Positions 43,505-53,315 of a stretch of DNA of 64,000 bases are shown piece by piece. A model generated the notes under the pieces. The model saw only the letters and a program-made list of their open reading frames with translations, did not search any database and was not told the origin of the DNA. The stretch's first letter is position 1, and each line of letters opens with the position of its first letter. The translations under genes and the position numbers were made by a program. This DNA comes from Chloroflexota bacterium (lineage in GTDB: Bacteria; Chloroflexota; UBA6077; SHYK01), in NCBI GenBank assembly GCA_009692845.1, contig SHYK01000002.1, positions 372,001 to 436,000 on the forward strand, given 5' to 3'.

Positions 43505-45298
43505 CTAGGCCTCGATTGGCACCACCGGCGCTGCGCATTCACCCTCGCCCCGCAAGACCTCGTAAAGCTCGTCGCGTTCCCAGTCCTGGAAGAGCGGAAT
43601 GGTATCGATCGTCATCCGCTCGACCCCCCTCAGGTCGGCCACCACCGGACCCAGCGATTTTGCGCCCACTCGGTCGACGAACTTTGTGAACGTCTCGCCT
43701 TCCCCGCGATTCGCCTGGTAGTGGGCAATGAGCCGTTGAATGGCTTCCGGAGCTCGCTTCGAAGGAACTTTTTCGGCGATTCGCTGGCCAAATTGGAACT
43801 CATTGTTCTCGTAGTGCCCGCCCGCGTAGATCTCATAGGCGGGTACCTGGCGGCCGCCTTCGGCAGTGATGGCGGCGCCCTGAAGTCCGATGTCGGCGAT
43901 GTGGTGGCGGCCGCAGCCATTCGGGCAGCCGCTGATCTTCACGTGCATGCTGCGCACCAGCGGATCCTTATCGACTTGCAGGTCGATGAGCATCTGGCTC
44001 ACCGCTCGGTTCATTCCCATGGATGCGGTGATGCCCATCTTGCAGCTGTCAGTACCGGGGCATGAGGTCACATCCGTGATCTCGCCAAACCCATGGTCGC
44101 CCAGGCCGACCTCGTTGAGCTTGTGCCAGAGGTCCATTAGTCGGGAGCCGGGGACCCAGCGGAGCGCCATGTTTTGCTCGAAGCTGGTCCGCATCTGACC
44201 GTTTCCGAACTCTCGGGAGATCTTCGCCAACTCGAAGAAGTCTTCCGAGCTGAGATCACCCTGCCGAACCACGATATACGCGGTGTAGTAACCGTCCTGT
44301 CGCTGCTCCTCGACATTGGATTCCATCCAGCGCAGGAAGTCGGCCGGCGCCTTGGTCCAGTCGACATCGTGCCCATTGGAGGACAGTGCAGGCGTGGTTT
44401 CATAGTCAGTCACCATGTACGGCGTCGGATCGATCGGCTCCTTCGCCCAGTCCTCTTTCAGCTCTTCTTCCACCTTCTCGCGGAAAGCGTCCATTCCGAT
44501 TCGGCTGACCAGGACTTTGATCCGTGCCATCATGATGTTTTTCCGAAGCTCGTCGGACTTATTGAAGACCCGGAGAACCGCCTCACAGACGCGGAGAAAC
44601 TCCTCGACCGGCACGAATTCGTACAGGACCGGGGCTTCCTTCGGCTGGATCGAGGAGCCGCCACCGACGTGGATGCGGAACCCTTTCCGCATTACCCCGT
44701 CGATCTCCTTCATCTGAGCCACAAAGCCAATATCGTGGAATGGTGCTACGGCGCAGTCGTGCGCGCAGGGCGAGAAGGAGCTTTTGAACTTGCGGGGCAT
44801 GGTCTGGGTGAATGGCTTGCGTACGAAGTACCGGACGTAAGCAATCATGTACGGGACGATATCGAAGACTTCGGTGCGACACACGCCGGCCAGCGGGCAG
44901 GTGACGACGTTCCGCACGGTGTTGCCGCAAGCTTCCCGCGAGCTCATGCCCACCGAAGCGAGCAGCCGCTTGGCCTTACTCGCGTCCTCTAGTTTCAAAT
45001 GGTGGACCTGGATGGCCTCCCGGGTGGTCACGTGGCCTTTCCGGAGGGGCGCCCAGTTGGAGGTGAGCTCACCAACCGCCTCAAGGCCCTTCGCGGTGAT
45101 GATCCCGCCGGGCACTTTGATGCGAATCATCTGCGAATCCGCCTGGCGCTGGCCGTACACCCCTTCCCGGAGCCGGTAAGCGGTGAACTGCAGCTCCTGC
45201 AGCTCGCCTGCCCGCAGCTTCCGGGTGTTCTCGTCGAAGGTGTCGAATTCCTGTTCCATGATTGGAATAATGGCGAGCTCTTGGTCTTCGCCTGGCAT
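43505..45298 (-). CDS. Ferredoxin-type nitrite/sulfite reductase (siroheme, 4Fe-4S)
   Basis: The 597-residue reductase has two related halves. The siroheme/4Fe-4S cluster ligands are Cys413 and Cys419 (SCPGTDSC) and Cys458 and Cys462 (GCPNGCGRH). The first half holds VHHLKLEDASKAKRLLASVG and NVVTCPLAGVC. It reduces nitrite or sulfite by six electrons in the cytoplasm. Which substrate is not certain from sequence; the absence of nitrate genes and presence of cysG slightly favours sulfite. ATG 45298 follows GGGAGGGAATAA. It heads an operon with hemD and cysG. Confidence 0.92.
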   Translation of the reverse strand: MPGEDQELAIIPIMEQEFDTFDENTRKLRAGELQELQFTAYRLREGVYGQRQADSQMIRIKVPGGIITAKGLEAVGELTSNWAPLRKGHVTTREAIQVHHLKLEDASKAKRLLASVGMSSREACGNTVRNVVTCPLAGVCRTEVFDIVPYMIAYVRYFVRKPFTQTMPRKFKSSFSPCAHDCAVAPFHDIGFVAQMKEIDGVMRKGFRIHVGGGSSIQPKEAPVLYEFVPVEEFLRVCEAVLRVFNKSDELRKNIMMARIKVLVSRIGMDAFREKVEEELKEDWAKEPIDPTPYMVTDYETTPALSSNGHDVDWTKAPADFLRWMESNVEEQRQDGYYTAYIVVRQGDLSSEDFFELAKISREFGNGQMRTSFEQNMALRWVPGSRLMDLWHKLNEVGLGDHGFGEITDVTSCPGTDSCKMGITASMGMNRAVSQMLIDLQVDKDPLVRSMHVKISGCPNGCGRHHIADIGLQGAAITAEGGRQVPAYEIYAGGHYENNEFQFGQRIAEKVPSKRAPEAIQRLIAHYQANRGEGETFTKFVDRVGAKSLGPVVADLRGVERMTIDTIPLFQDWERDELYEVLRGEGECAAPVVPIEA

Positions 45299-45419
45299 TT
45301 ATTCCCTCCCGCCCCACGCCGGGCTCGGCTCCGTTACCAGCACCCTATCTTCGTTAGAGTCGGATTGGCTGGAATGCCGTTGATTTTCCACCAAACCAGT
45401 AGGGATTAGCAATCAGCAG

Positions 45420-45449
45420 ATTCTATGCTTAGTCATCCGACTTAGTCAA
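45420..45449 (-). promoter_or_regulatory. Promoter of the sulfite/nitrite reductase operon with repeated TGACTAAG
   Basis: On the minus strand TTGACT (45449-45444), 18 bases, TAGAAT (45425-45420). The octamer TGACTAAG occurs twice (45448-45441 and 45435-45428), 13 bases apart, one copy over the -35 and one in the spacer, a possible repressor or activator site. The leader would be about 115 bases. Confidence 0.55.
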
Positions 45450-45511
45450 CAATTATCGCCGACCGCCGGAATTGAGGTCCGCCTGTTCGTGCGGAGGTCC
45501 TCCAAGCACCG

Positions 45512-46015
45512 TCAGACCGATCTCCCTAGGATCAAAATGTCCCGAGGCCCTTCCGGCATTTGGACAACCCTCGGCAGATGGCCCCATTGGTGAAAACCAG
45601 CCGATGCCAGTAATCCAATGCTCGCGTCATTGTGACCGGCCACGAGGGCCATAACGCTGGAGATCCCCAGAGCGGGCGCGGCCGCCAATGCGTGGTTCAG
45701 TAGCGCCCGGCCGACGCCCTGACGTTGTCGCGCCGGGTGCACGTAGTAGCTCACCTCGACCGTTGGGTCCCATGCCGGTCGGTCATAAAAGGTAGAGAAG
45801 CTCAGCCAACCAATCACTTCGTCCGCGTCAGAAACGGCGACCCACAGCGGGCGTCGCTCGGGATCGTGCGCCCCGAACCAGGGTTCCCGGTCCTCCACTG
45901 AAACCTCCGTGAGATCAGTGGTAGCCTGGTGGCCGGGAATCGCGGCGTTGTAGATAGCCACGATGGCTGGAAGATCCGCTCGGTTCGCCAAGCGGATCTC
46001 GACCACGATCCCCAC
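45512..46015 (-). CDS. GNAT N-acetyltransferase, phosphinothricin-acetyltransferase-like
   Basis: The 167-residue protein has the PAT-type pattern: RLANRADLPAIVAIYNAAI, VSVEDREPWFGAHDPERRPL, VIGWLSFSTFYDRPAW, and the acetyl-CoA motif VEVSYYVHPARQRQGVGRALL. GTG 46015 or GTG 46006 could start it. It probably acetylates a small amine or amino-acid analogue. It is divergent from ileS. Confidence 0.87.
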   Translation of the reverse strand: MGIVVEIRLANRADLPAIVAIYNAAIPGHQATTDLTEVSVEDREPWFGAHDPERRPLWVAVSDADEVIGWLSFSTFYDRPAWDPTVEVSYYVHPARQRQGVGRALLNHALAAAPALGISSVMALVAGHNDASIGLLASAGFHQWGHLPRVVQMPEGPRDILILGRSV

Positions 46016-46287
46016 CCCCTCCGATGCGTCTCGACCCCCTGCGTCTCGACCCCGCGATCATTGAAACGGTCCGGGCCGCCAGTGCCTGGTCCAATGGAAC
46101 ACGGGCATGCTCCTGCAATGTATCAGCCGGCCTCGCATCCTTCGACCCCGCACTCGTGCCGGTCGGAGCCCTGAGGGCTTGGCGGGCCTGCCCGGAAGCC
46201 TCTGATAAACTCATCAATGCATTGGGGCGGAATTCCCCCGTGTCCACCCCTGCTCATCCCTGATCCAACGATTCGTCCGGAGGACGC

Positions 46288-49200
46288 TTGTATAAGCCGG
46301 TTAGCTCGAAGGTCGATCTTCCCGCGCAGGAAAATGCGACCCTGCATTTTTGGGAAGATGAGCAAATCTTCGAGAAGCTCGTGGCTCAGAACCGAGGGAA
46401 TCCACGCTTCTCTTTCTTCGACGGTCCGATTACGGCCAACAACCCGATGGGCGTCCACCATGCTTGGGGGCGCACTTATAAGGACCTCTATCAACGCTTC
46501 AAGGCGATGCAGGGCTTCGATCAGCGGTATCAGAACGGCTTCGATTGCCAGGGCCTATGGGTCGAGGTCGAAGTCGAGAAGGCGCTGGGCCTGAACTCCA
46601 AACGGCAGATCGAAGAGTACGGCCTACAGCGCTTCGTCGAACAATGCCGGGATCGAGTTCTCACCTATGCCGGTTTCATCACCCGCCAGTCGATCCGTCT
46701 CGGCCAGTGGATGGACTGGGGCAACTCCTACTTCACGATGTCCGACAACAACATCGAGCACATCTGGTTTTTCCTCAAACGCTGCTTCGAGAATGGCTGG
46801 CTTTACACCGGGCGCCGCGCGATGCCCTGGTGCCCCCGCTGCGGTACCTCGCTCTCCCAGCACGAACTCATCGGCACCGATTCCTACCGTGACGTGGTGC
46901 ATCCTTCGGTTTATGTCAAGATGCCGATTCTCGGCCGGGATGACGAGCATTTCCTCGTCTGGACTACAACGCCCTGGACGCTGGCGGCCAATGTGGCGCT
47001 CGCGGTCCATCCAGATCTCGAATACGCTCGGGTGCGGACCGACGATGGCATCCTCTACCTGTCCGCCAAGACTCTTGGCCGCCTGAAGGGCGCCCATCAG
47101 GTACTGGACGTAAGACTGGGGCGCGACCTGATTGGCTGGCGATATCGTGGCCCATGGGACGAACTGGACGCCCAAGAAGGCATCGACCATCAGGTCATTC
47201 CCTGGAACGATGTCGGCGAAGATGAAGGCACCGGGATCGTCCACATCGCGCCCGGTTGCGGCGCCGAGGACTTCACTCTGGGCCAATCCCTGGGACTCCC
47301 CGTGGTCGTCCCTATCGATGAGGGCGGGCTCTATTACCCCGAGTTTGGTCCTCTGGCCGGCGTCCACGCTCACGATGCGGCGGAGTTGGTATTCGGCTCG
47401 CTTCGGCAGAAGAATCTGCTGTACCGAGTCGAAGAGATCGAGCATCGCTATCCCTGCTGCTGGCGCTGCGGAGAGCAGGTCCTGTTCCGGGCCGTATCCG
47501 AGTGGTTCATCAACTGCGACGAGATCCGGCCTAGGATGATTGAAGCTTCCCGAACCGTGGTCTGGAACCCACCCTCAGTGGGCAAGCGCATGGAAGACTG
47601 GCTGAACAACATGGGGGATTGGTGCATCTCCCGGAAGCGCTATTGGGGACTACCCCTCCCTTTCTATCCCTGCCCCACGTGTGAGCAGCTCACCGTCGTT
47701 GGGAGCGTCGATGAGCTACGCGCCGTGGCGGTCAGCGGGATGGACGGACTGCAGGAGCTGCACCGTCCCTGGATCGACAGTGTGCGCATCAAGTGTCCCA
47801 ACTGCGGCTCGGCAGTTGAGCGCATCACCGAGGTCGGCGATTGCTGGTTAGACGCCGGCATCGTCCCATTCTCGACCCTGGGACCCGGCTTTTTGAAGGA
47901 CCGTGACGAGTGGGCGCGCTGGTATCCCGCTGAATGGATAACCGAGATGCGCGAGCAGGTGCGTCTGTGGTTCTACAGCATGCTCTTCATGAGTGTGACC
48001 CTCGAAGGGCGCGCCCCCTACCAGCACGTTCTTTCCTACGAGAAGCTGATGGACGAGCACGGCAAGCCGATGCACAAGAGTCTGGGCAATGCGATCTGGT
48101 TCGAGGACGCCGCCGAGAAAATGGGCGCGGATGTGATGCGGTGGCTCTATGCCGGGCAGAACCCGCAGCGAAACCTGCTGTTCGGATACGGACCGGCCGA
48201 GGAAGTCCGACGCAAGTTACTCACGCTATGGAACGTCTACAGCTTTTTCGTGACCTATGCGGAATCAGATGGGTGGCACCCGCTTCACTCCCCGCGTGGA
48301 ATCCAGAGCAAGATGGATCGCTGGATCCTGGGCCAACTCGATGCGCTGGTGAGCACGACCAACGCTTCCCTCAACTCCTACGATGCTCCATCCGTCGTCG
48401 GAAGAGTCGACGCATTCGTGGACGATCTCTCGAACTGGTATCTCCGCCGAGGGCGGCGTCGCTTCGCTGCGGAGGCGGAACCCGACGACCGAAACGCAGC
48501 CTTTGCTACGCTCCATGAGTGTATGGTCACCCTCGCCCGTCTGTTGGCGCCTTTCTTGCCCTTCCTTGCGGAGGAGATCTACCAGAACCTGGTCCGCTCC
48601 CTGGATCAATCTGCGCCGGAGAGCGTCCACCTCACCCGTTATCCCCAACCCTCCGTCAGTCGGGCAGACGAGGGGCTCGCCCTGGAGATGGAGCTCGCTC
48701 GGAACATCGTGACTCTAGGCCGTTCGGCCCGAAGCGACGCCGGTATTCCAGTTCGACAACCCTTGCCGGCGCTAACCGTCGCGGGTGAACTGTTCGGTGT
48801 AGAGCTCTCCGAGGAAGTGCTAGCCGAAATCGAAGACGAGCTCAACATCAAGGACTGCCGCCTCGTAGAAGGGATCGACAGTCTAGCTCGACGAATCGTG
48901 CATCCGAATCCACGGGTGCTGGGTCCCAAGCTCGGCCCTCGGTTTCCCGAGGTCAATCGTGCGCTGCGAGAAGGCGAATACACGATCAATCCCGACGGGA
49001 CCGTCACCGCGGCCGGTCATATCCTGGGCGCGGAGGAAGTGACGATTAGCCTCGAGCCCCTGGAAGACCAGACCCTAGTGCAACACAGCGGCGGCGGAGC
49101 CGGACCGTCAGAGGGCGACGGGCGCCACGGGTGGCGCGCTGCCCTTGCCGTCGCTCTGGACCGCCGAATATCTCCCGAGCTGCGGGCCGAAGGGATCGCT

Positions 49201-49443
49201 CGGGAAGTGATCCGACGGGTGCAGATGCTCCGCCGGGATGCCGGTCTCCAGGTGGGCGATCGGATTCGCCTGGGCCTGGATCTCGCCCCAGAGCTAGGAA
49301 GGATGGTGCAGGAACACAGAGAGCGGATTCGAACTGAGGTTGGGGCGGACACCGTCAGCGGCGAGGCCGCTTCCACGGGCCACGTGTGGCGGGGCGACCT
49401 CGACGGTTATGCGGTCGCCCTTTCCGTCGAGCCGGTCGGTTAG
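46288..49443 (+). CDS. ileS: Isoleucine-tRNA ligase, HHAW/MHKS-motif (archaeal/eukaryal-like) form
   Basis: The 1051-residue class I synthetase charges tRNA-Ile. The HIGH motif reads HHAW (residues 57-60) and the KMSKS motif reads MHKS (KPMHKSLGN, about 595), not the standard forms. The editing domain (VWTTTPWTLAANVALAVHP), the zinc motifs WCPRCGTSLS and CPNCGS, and the anticodon-binding and C-terminal domains are all present. The start is TTG 46288 with GGAGGA upstream. No T-box leader was found. It heads a probable operon with lspA, rluD and gltX. Confidence 0.95.
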   Translation: MYKPVSSKVDLPAQENATLHFWEDEQIFEKLVAQNRGNPRFSFFDGPITANNPMGVHHAWGRTYKDLYQRFKAMQGFDQRYQNGFDCQGLWVEVEVEKALGLNSKRQIEEYGLQRFVEQCRDRVLTYAGFITRQSIRLGQWMDWGNSYFTMSDNNIEHIWFFLKRCFENGWLYTGRRAMPWCPRCGTSLSQHELIGTDSYRDVVHPSVYVKMPILGRDDEHFLVWTTTPWTLAANVALAVHPDLEYARVRTDDGILYLSAKTLGRLKGAHQVLDVRLGRDLIGWRYRGPWDELDAQEGIDHQVIPWNDVGEDEGTGIVHIAPGCGAEDFTLGQSLGLPVVVPIDEGGLYYPEFGPLAGVHAHDAAELVFGSLRQKNLLYRVEEIEHRYPCCWRCGEQVLFRAVSEWFINCDEIRPRMIEASRTVVWNPPSVGKRMEDWLNNMGDWCISRKRYWGLPLPFYPCPTCEQLTVVGSVDELRAVAVSGMDGLQELHRPWIDSVRIKCPNCGSAVERITEVGDCWLDAGIVPFSTLGPGFLKDRDEWARWYPAEWITEMREQVRLWFYSMLFMSVTLEGRAPYQHVLSYEKLMDEHGKPMHKSLGNAIWFEDAAEKMGADVMRWLYAGQNPQRNLLFGYGPAEEVRRKLLTLWNVYSFFVTYAESDGWHPLHSPRGIQSKMDRWILGQLDALVSTTNASLNSYDAPSVVGRVDAFVDDLSNWYLRRGRRRFAAEAEPDDRNAAFATLHECMVTLARLLAPFLPFLAEEIYQNLVRSLDQSAPESVHLTRYPQPSVSRADEGLALEMELARNIVTLGRSARSDAGIPVRQPLPALTVAGELFGVELSEEVLAEIEDELNIKDCRLVEGIDSLARRIVHPNPRVLGPKLGPRFPEVNRALREGEYTINPDGTVTAAGHILGAEEVTISLEPLEDQTLVQHSGGGAGPSEGDGRHGWRAALAVALDRRISPELRAEGIAREVIRRVQMLRRDAGLQVGDRIRLGLDLAPELGRMVQEHRERIRTEVGADTVSGEAASTGHVWRGDLDGYAVALSVEPVG

Positions 49444-50028
49444 ATGGCCGAGATTAGCGCCTATTCCCAAGCCAAGCCGGCTTCCTTCGGCGCTCTGCTG
49501 CGGTACTCTGCAGCTTCGGGAGCCGCGGCTCTAATTGTCCTGGGATTAGACCAGCTGACCAAATGGTTAGCCCGGATTTACCTTCCGCCGCTCGAAAATG
49601 GATCCATCCCAGTCGTTGGGGATGTGTTTCGATTGACCTACGTATTGAACCGGGGAGCGGCCTTTGGCGTCCTCCAGAACCAGAATGCGCTATTTATCGT
49701 TGTTAGCGGCATCGTGATCGCCGTCATCATCGGCAGCTACCGTTACTCTTCGACCCGAAGCCGCCTGCTCAATCTGGCGCTGGGCCTTCAGCTGGGGGGA
49801 GCGATAGGCAATCTCATCGATCGTGTGCGGCTGGGCTACGTGGTGGACTTCCTCGATGTTCGGCTGCCAAGCCAACTGCATCCCATACTCGGTATGGAAC
49901 GCTGGCCGGTCTTCAACGTAGCCGATTCGGCCATTGTCATGGGCGTCGCCATCCTGGCTTTGCATCTCCTGGTGTCGCCCTCCGCGGGTCCTCCGGCTCC
50001 CCAGACCGAGCCGGGCGAATCCCGATGA
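49444..50028 (+). CDS. lspA: Lipoprotein signal peptidase (signal peptidase II)
   Basis: The 194-residue protein has four membrane helices with the family motifs LGLDQLTKWLA, LNRGAAFGVL, GAIGNLIDRVRLGYVVDFLDV and WPVFNVADSAIV. The catalytic Asp pair is in VVDF and NVADS. The start immediately follows the ileS stop. It cleaves prolipoproteins such as the G1-peptidase lipoprotein at 29544. Confidence 0.95.
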   Translation: MAEISAYSQAKPASFGALLRYSAASGAAALIVLGLDQLTKWLARIYLPPLENGSIPVVGDVFRLTYVLNRGAAFGVLQNQNALFIVVSGIVIAVIIGSYRYSSTRSRLLNLALGLQLGGAIGNLIDRVRLGYVVDFLDVRLPSQLHPILGMERWPVFNVADSAIVMGVAILALHLLVSPSAGPPAPQTEPGESR

Positions 50029-51230
50029 AACCCCGCGACCGAGATCGGCCGGGGCCAGGCCCGCGGACTGAATCCCGTACCACGACGGGGAATGGCTCAG
50101 GACGGCGGGGGTTTTCCATGTCCGGTTCCTCTGCGGGCAGTAGCCCGACGAACCGAAAGCCACGTGGGGCTCCTGACCTCGAGAGATCCGGGCGGGCAGG
50201 GCCGGTATCGGGCAATGCTGCCGGGGGACCCAGCGAGATTCATCGGGTCGCCCCTTATGGGGCCAATCAGCGGGTCGATGCGTACCTTTCGCGCTATTTG
50301 ACCCAGCACTCCCGATCGGAGTGGCAGCGTCTCATCGAAACTGGAATCGTCACGCTCAATGGTGCCCTGTCCCGACCGTCCGCCCGCCTGAGCGAAGGCG
50401 ATCGAATCGAGATCCGGCCGGTGGCCACCTTTTCCATGTTGACCCCGGATCCGTCCATCATTCTCGAGGTCGTTTACGAAGATTCGTCCATAGTGATCAT
50501 CAACAAACCAGCCGGACTTGTCGTTCACCCAGCCCCTGGGCACCAGACCGGGACGCTGGTACACGCGCTGCTGGCCCGTTTTCCCGAGCTGCAGGATCCC
50601 ACCGGATCCCAACGCCCAGGCATCATCCACCGACTGGACAAGGACACGTCTGGCTTGATGGTGGTCGGCAAAACGGTCGAGGCGATCACCGTAGTGCAGG
50701 AGGCCATGCAGAAAAGCGAGGTCGTCAAACGCTACCGTTTGTTGCTGCTCGGCAATATCGAGGAGGACCAGGCGGTGATTGACGTCCCGATCGGGCGTGA
50801 TCCGGCCAATCGTCAGCGAATGGCAGCTCACGCCAACGGGCGCACGGCCAAGACCGAGTTTACCGTGCTCGATCGGCTAGATGGTTACACCTATGTCGAG
50901 GCCACCCTGAGTAGTGGGCGGACGCACCAGCTGCGCGTGCACTTCGCCTATATTCACCACCCGGTGGCCGGAGATCGGACCTATGGGTCGGGTCGGGGGC
51001 CGGCCGGCCTTAATCGCCAGTTCGTGCATTCGTGCGAGCTCATTCTTGTCTCTCCAGCTACCAAGGAGCACCTGCGCTTGACCTCGGTGCTGCCGGATGA
51101 CCTGGACATCGTCCTGCAGAACCTCCGAAATGAGGAGCGGCCCGCTGAGACTGATTTGGCGCCCCAGCTGTACTCCGCCCCCTCAGAGGAATATGCGCCG
51201 ACCCTCTCGCAATCATCAGACGTGAACTAG
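50025..51230 (+). CDS. RluD-like 23S rRNA pseudouridine synthase
   Basis: ATG 50025 overlaps the lspA stop (ATGA). After a disordered Pro/Gly/Ser head of about 75 residues comes an S4 domain (VDAYLSRYLTQHSRSEWQRL, IVTLNGALSRPSARLSEGD) and the synthase domain: IINKPAGLVVHPAPGHQTG, RPGIIHRLDKDTSGLMVV with the catalytic Asp, and VEATLSSGRTHQLRVHFAYI. A start at ATG 50118 would remove part of the head. The protein modifies uridines in rRNA. Confidence 0.92.
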   Translation: MKPRDRDRPGPGPRTESRTTTGNGSGRRGFSMSGSSAGSSPTNRKPRGAPDLERSGRAGPVSGNAAGGPSEIHRVAPYGANQRVDAYLSRYLTQHSRSEWQRLIETGIVTLNGALSRPSARLSEGDRIEIRPVATFSMLTPDPSIILEVVYEDSSIVIINKPAGLVVHPAPGHQTGTLVHALLARFPELQDPTGSQRPGIIHRLDKDTSGLMVVGKTVEAITVVQEAMQKSEVVKRYRLLLLGNIEEDQAVIDVPIGRDPANRQRMAAHANGRTAKTEFTVLDRLDGYTYVEATLSSGRTHQLRVHFAYIHHPVAGDRTYGSGRGPAGLNRQFVHSCELILVSPATKEHLRLTSVLPDDLDIVLQNLRNEERPAETDLAPQLYSAPSEEYAPTLSQSSDVN

Positions 51231-51242
51231 CGAGATCTGGCC

Positions 51243-52685
51243 ATGAGTGTCCGGGTGCGCATTGCGCCGAGTCCGACCGGGCTGCCCCATGTCGGCAACT
51301 TCCGAACCTTCTTGTTCAACTGGCTGTTTGCCCGTCAACACGGTGGAGCCTTCGTTATCCGCATTGAAGACACCGACCAGGCTCGCCAGGTGCCCGGGTC
51401 GGTGGAAGCGCTGCTGGAGGCCTTCGAGTGGCTTGGGCTGAGTTGGGATGAAGGGCCTTTGGTTGGCGGCCCGTACGGCCCCTACGTGCAGTCAGAGCGG
51501 CTCTCAATCTACCACCGGCATACCGATCAGCTCGTTTCCGAAGGGCACGCGTACAAATGCTATTGCTCTTCGGAGCGATTGACGGCGCTCCGGGCAGAGC
51601 AACAAGCGCGCAAGGAACCCCCTGGCTACGATCGCCTGTGCCGAAACCTGAGCCAGCGCGAGCGCGCCGAACATGAGGCCGGGGGAGACCCGCATGTGGT
51701 TCGGTTCGCGGTACCGCTTGACGGCTCAACCACCTGCCACGACCTGGTCCACGGGGACATCACCTGGGAAAATCGAGTTCTGGATGATTTCGTCATCCTG
51801 AAGTCGGATACCTTTCCAACCTACCACCTGGCCCATCTCGTGGACGACCATCTGATGGAGATCACCCACGTCCTGCGCGGCGAGCAGTGGATTTCTAGCG
51901 CGACTCGTCACATCCTGCTTTACCAGGCCTTCGGTTGGACGCCTCCGCTTTTCGGTCATCTCCCAGACCTGCTTGGGCCAGATCGAAAGAAGCTCAGCAA
52001 ACGACACGGGGCGACCGACATTGGCGAGTTCAAACGAGCCGGGTACTTGCCGGAGGCGTTGCTCAATTACATGGCGCTGTGCGGCTGGTCGCCCGGGACC
52101 GACGAGGAGATCTTTTCGCTCGATCAGTTCATCAAACAATTTTCCCTTGAGCGGGTAAGTCCGGCTGGGGCGATCTTCGACCATACCAAGCTGGACTGGT
52201 TCAACGGCCAATACATTCGATCGTTTGCTCCACCTGATCTGGCGGCTCGGATGCGCCCTTATCTCCCTGCTGCCGGGGAGCGGGCCGATGATGCAGACCT
52301 CACCGAGATCGCTGCCCTTCTGCAAGACCGGATCAAGCTCTTATCAGAAGTCCCGGAGCTGACTGATTTCTTCTTCACCGACTCGGTCAACCCGGATCCC
52401 TCGCTGCTGGTTCGCTCGGGCACCACCCGAGACCAGATCGCAGAGGCGCTGCGGGCCAGCGCCGATCTAGTCGAAGCGGCTCAGCCTTTCGACCACGACA
52501 CCCTTGAACCCGCCCATCGCGAGCTCTGCGAGCGCCTCGGAATCAAAGCTACTCAGCTGTTCATGGCGATTCGAGTGGCCTGCACCGGCAAGACTGCCAC
52601 CCCCCCGCTCTTCGAGACGATGCAGGTCCTGGGCCGCGAGCGCACGGTCAAACGACTGAGAGAAGCTGCGGAGCGCCTCCGCTAG
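51243..52685 (+). CDS. gltX: Glutamate-tRNA ligase
   Basis: The 480-residue class I synthetase has HVGN at residues 16-19 (HIGH), EDTDQARQVPGSVEALLEAF, the KLSKR motif in PDRKKLSKRHGAT, and the helical anticodon domain at the C terminus. Whether it is discriminating for Glu or also charges tRNA-Gln cannot be told here, although a tRNA-Gln(CTG) is encoded 0.8 kb away. Its last four bases overlap the end of vapC. Confidence 0.95.
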   Translation: MSVRVRIAPSPTGLPHVGNFRTFLFNWLFARQHGGAFVIRIEDTDQARQVPGSVEALLEAFEWLGLSWDEGPLVGGPYGPYVQSERLSIYHRHTDQLVSEGHAYKCYCSSERLTALRAEQQARKEPPGYDRLCRNLSQRERAEHEAGGDPHVVRFAVPLDGSTTCHDLVHGDITWENRVLDDFVILKSDTFPTYHLAHLVDDHLMEITHVLRGEQWISSATRHILLYQAFGWTPPLFGHLPDLLGPDRKKLSKRHGATDIGEFKRAGYLPEALLNYMALCGWSPGTDEEIFSLDQFIKQFSLERVSPAGAIFDHTKLDWFNGQYIRSFAPPDLAARMRPYLPAAGERADDADLTEIAALLQDRIKLLSEVPELTDFFFTDSVNPDPSLLVRSGTTRDQIAEALRASADLVEAAQPFDHDTLEPAHRELCERLGIKATQLFMAIRVACTGKTATPPLFETMQVLGRERTVKRLREAAERLR

Positions 52686-53071
52686 TTGATCTCTGGATGA
52701 TGAAATCTCAAGCCAGGCACGGGATCGAAATCGCGATCGAGAGTGTAGATTTCGTAATCGACCACCAAGGCGATTGCCGCTATCGATAGGTCGGTCAGCG
52801 GGACGGTACGCCCCTGTCCTCGCAGAGACAGCCCCAATTCGGCTGCCTTGATCCAGGCTTCCCGAGAGATCTCGAGATAGTGGAGCGCCTCCAAATCGGA
52901 GCTGAGCCGTGCGAATTCAACCGCGCTGCGAGCCCCGCGCAAAATTTCCGCAAGGACCACACCGGTCAGGCACACCTCTTGCAAGCGTAAAAGCCGCTTC
53001 AGCTCGGCCGCGTGTTCGGAATCAGGCGCCCGGAAGAGGTTTATCCAGACCGAGGTGTCGGCAATCACCAT
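52682..53071 (-). CDS. vapC: PIN-domain ribonuclease toxin VapC
   Basis: The 129-residue PIN-domain protein has the acidic active-site set: Asp5 (IADTSVW), Glu in VLAEILRG, Asp in LTDLSIAA and Asp in YTLDRDFD. VapC toxins cut specific RNAs. It overlaps the antitoxin gene by seven bases and faces gltX. Confidence 0.92.
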   Translation of the reverse strand: MVIADTSVWINLFRAPDSEHAAELKRLLRLQEVCLTGVVLAEILRGARSAVEFARLSSDLEALHYLEISREAWIKAAELGLSLRGQGRTVPLTDLSIAAIALVVDYEIYTLDRDFDPVPGLRFHHPEIN

Positions 53072-53286
53072 TGAGCTTCGTCCGCTTCTTTTCGCTCGAT
53101 CTCATCAAGCTCTGCCAGGTCGTCTACCAGGTCGATGTGCCCCGCGAGAGCGATGAGGTCCTCGATCTTGCGCCTGCGGACGAATTCGCTCAAAGCCTCA
53201 TTCACTGCCCTCCCCTTGTTCCTCTCGCCGGTCAGCTCCACAACCTGCTCGAGCAACCTCTGGTCGAGCTCAAGCGTGGTACGCAT
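53065..53286 (-). CDS. vapB: VapB-type antitoxin
   Basis: The 73-residue protein starts with a ribbon-helix-helix-like segment (MRTTLELDQRLLEQVVELTG) and KGRAVNEALSEFVRR, then an acidic tail that would wrap VapC (LAELDEIERKEADEAQ). ATG 53286 has GGAGG upstream. Paired with vapC downstream. Confidence 0.9.
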   Translation of the reverse strand: MRTTLELDQRLLEQVVELTGERNKGRAVNEALSEFVRRRKIEDLIALAGHIDLVDDLAELDEIERKEADEAQW

Positions 53287-53315
53287 CGCGATCCTCCTTG
53301 CCCAGCAAGTCTCGT

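Noticed and set aside
46024-46263. 79-codon frame upstream of ileS (RLDPLRLDPAIIETVRAASA)
   Set aside because: Begins in a local tandem repeat (TGCGTCTCGACCCC twice), no ribosome site, no family; kept out of the gene list.
46020-46287. T-box leader before ileS
   Set aside because: No specifier loop or AGGGTGG-type T-box sequence could be found.
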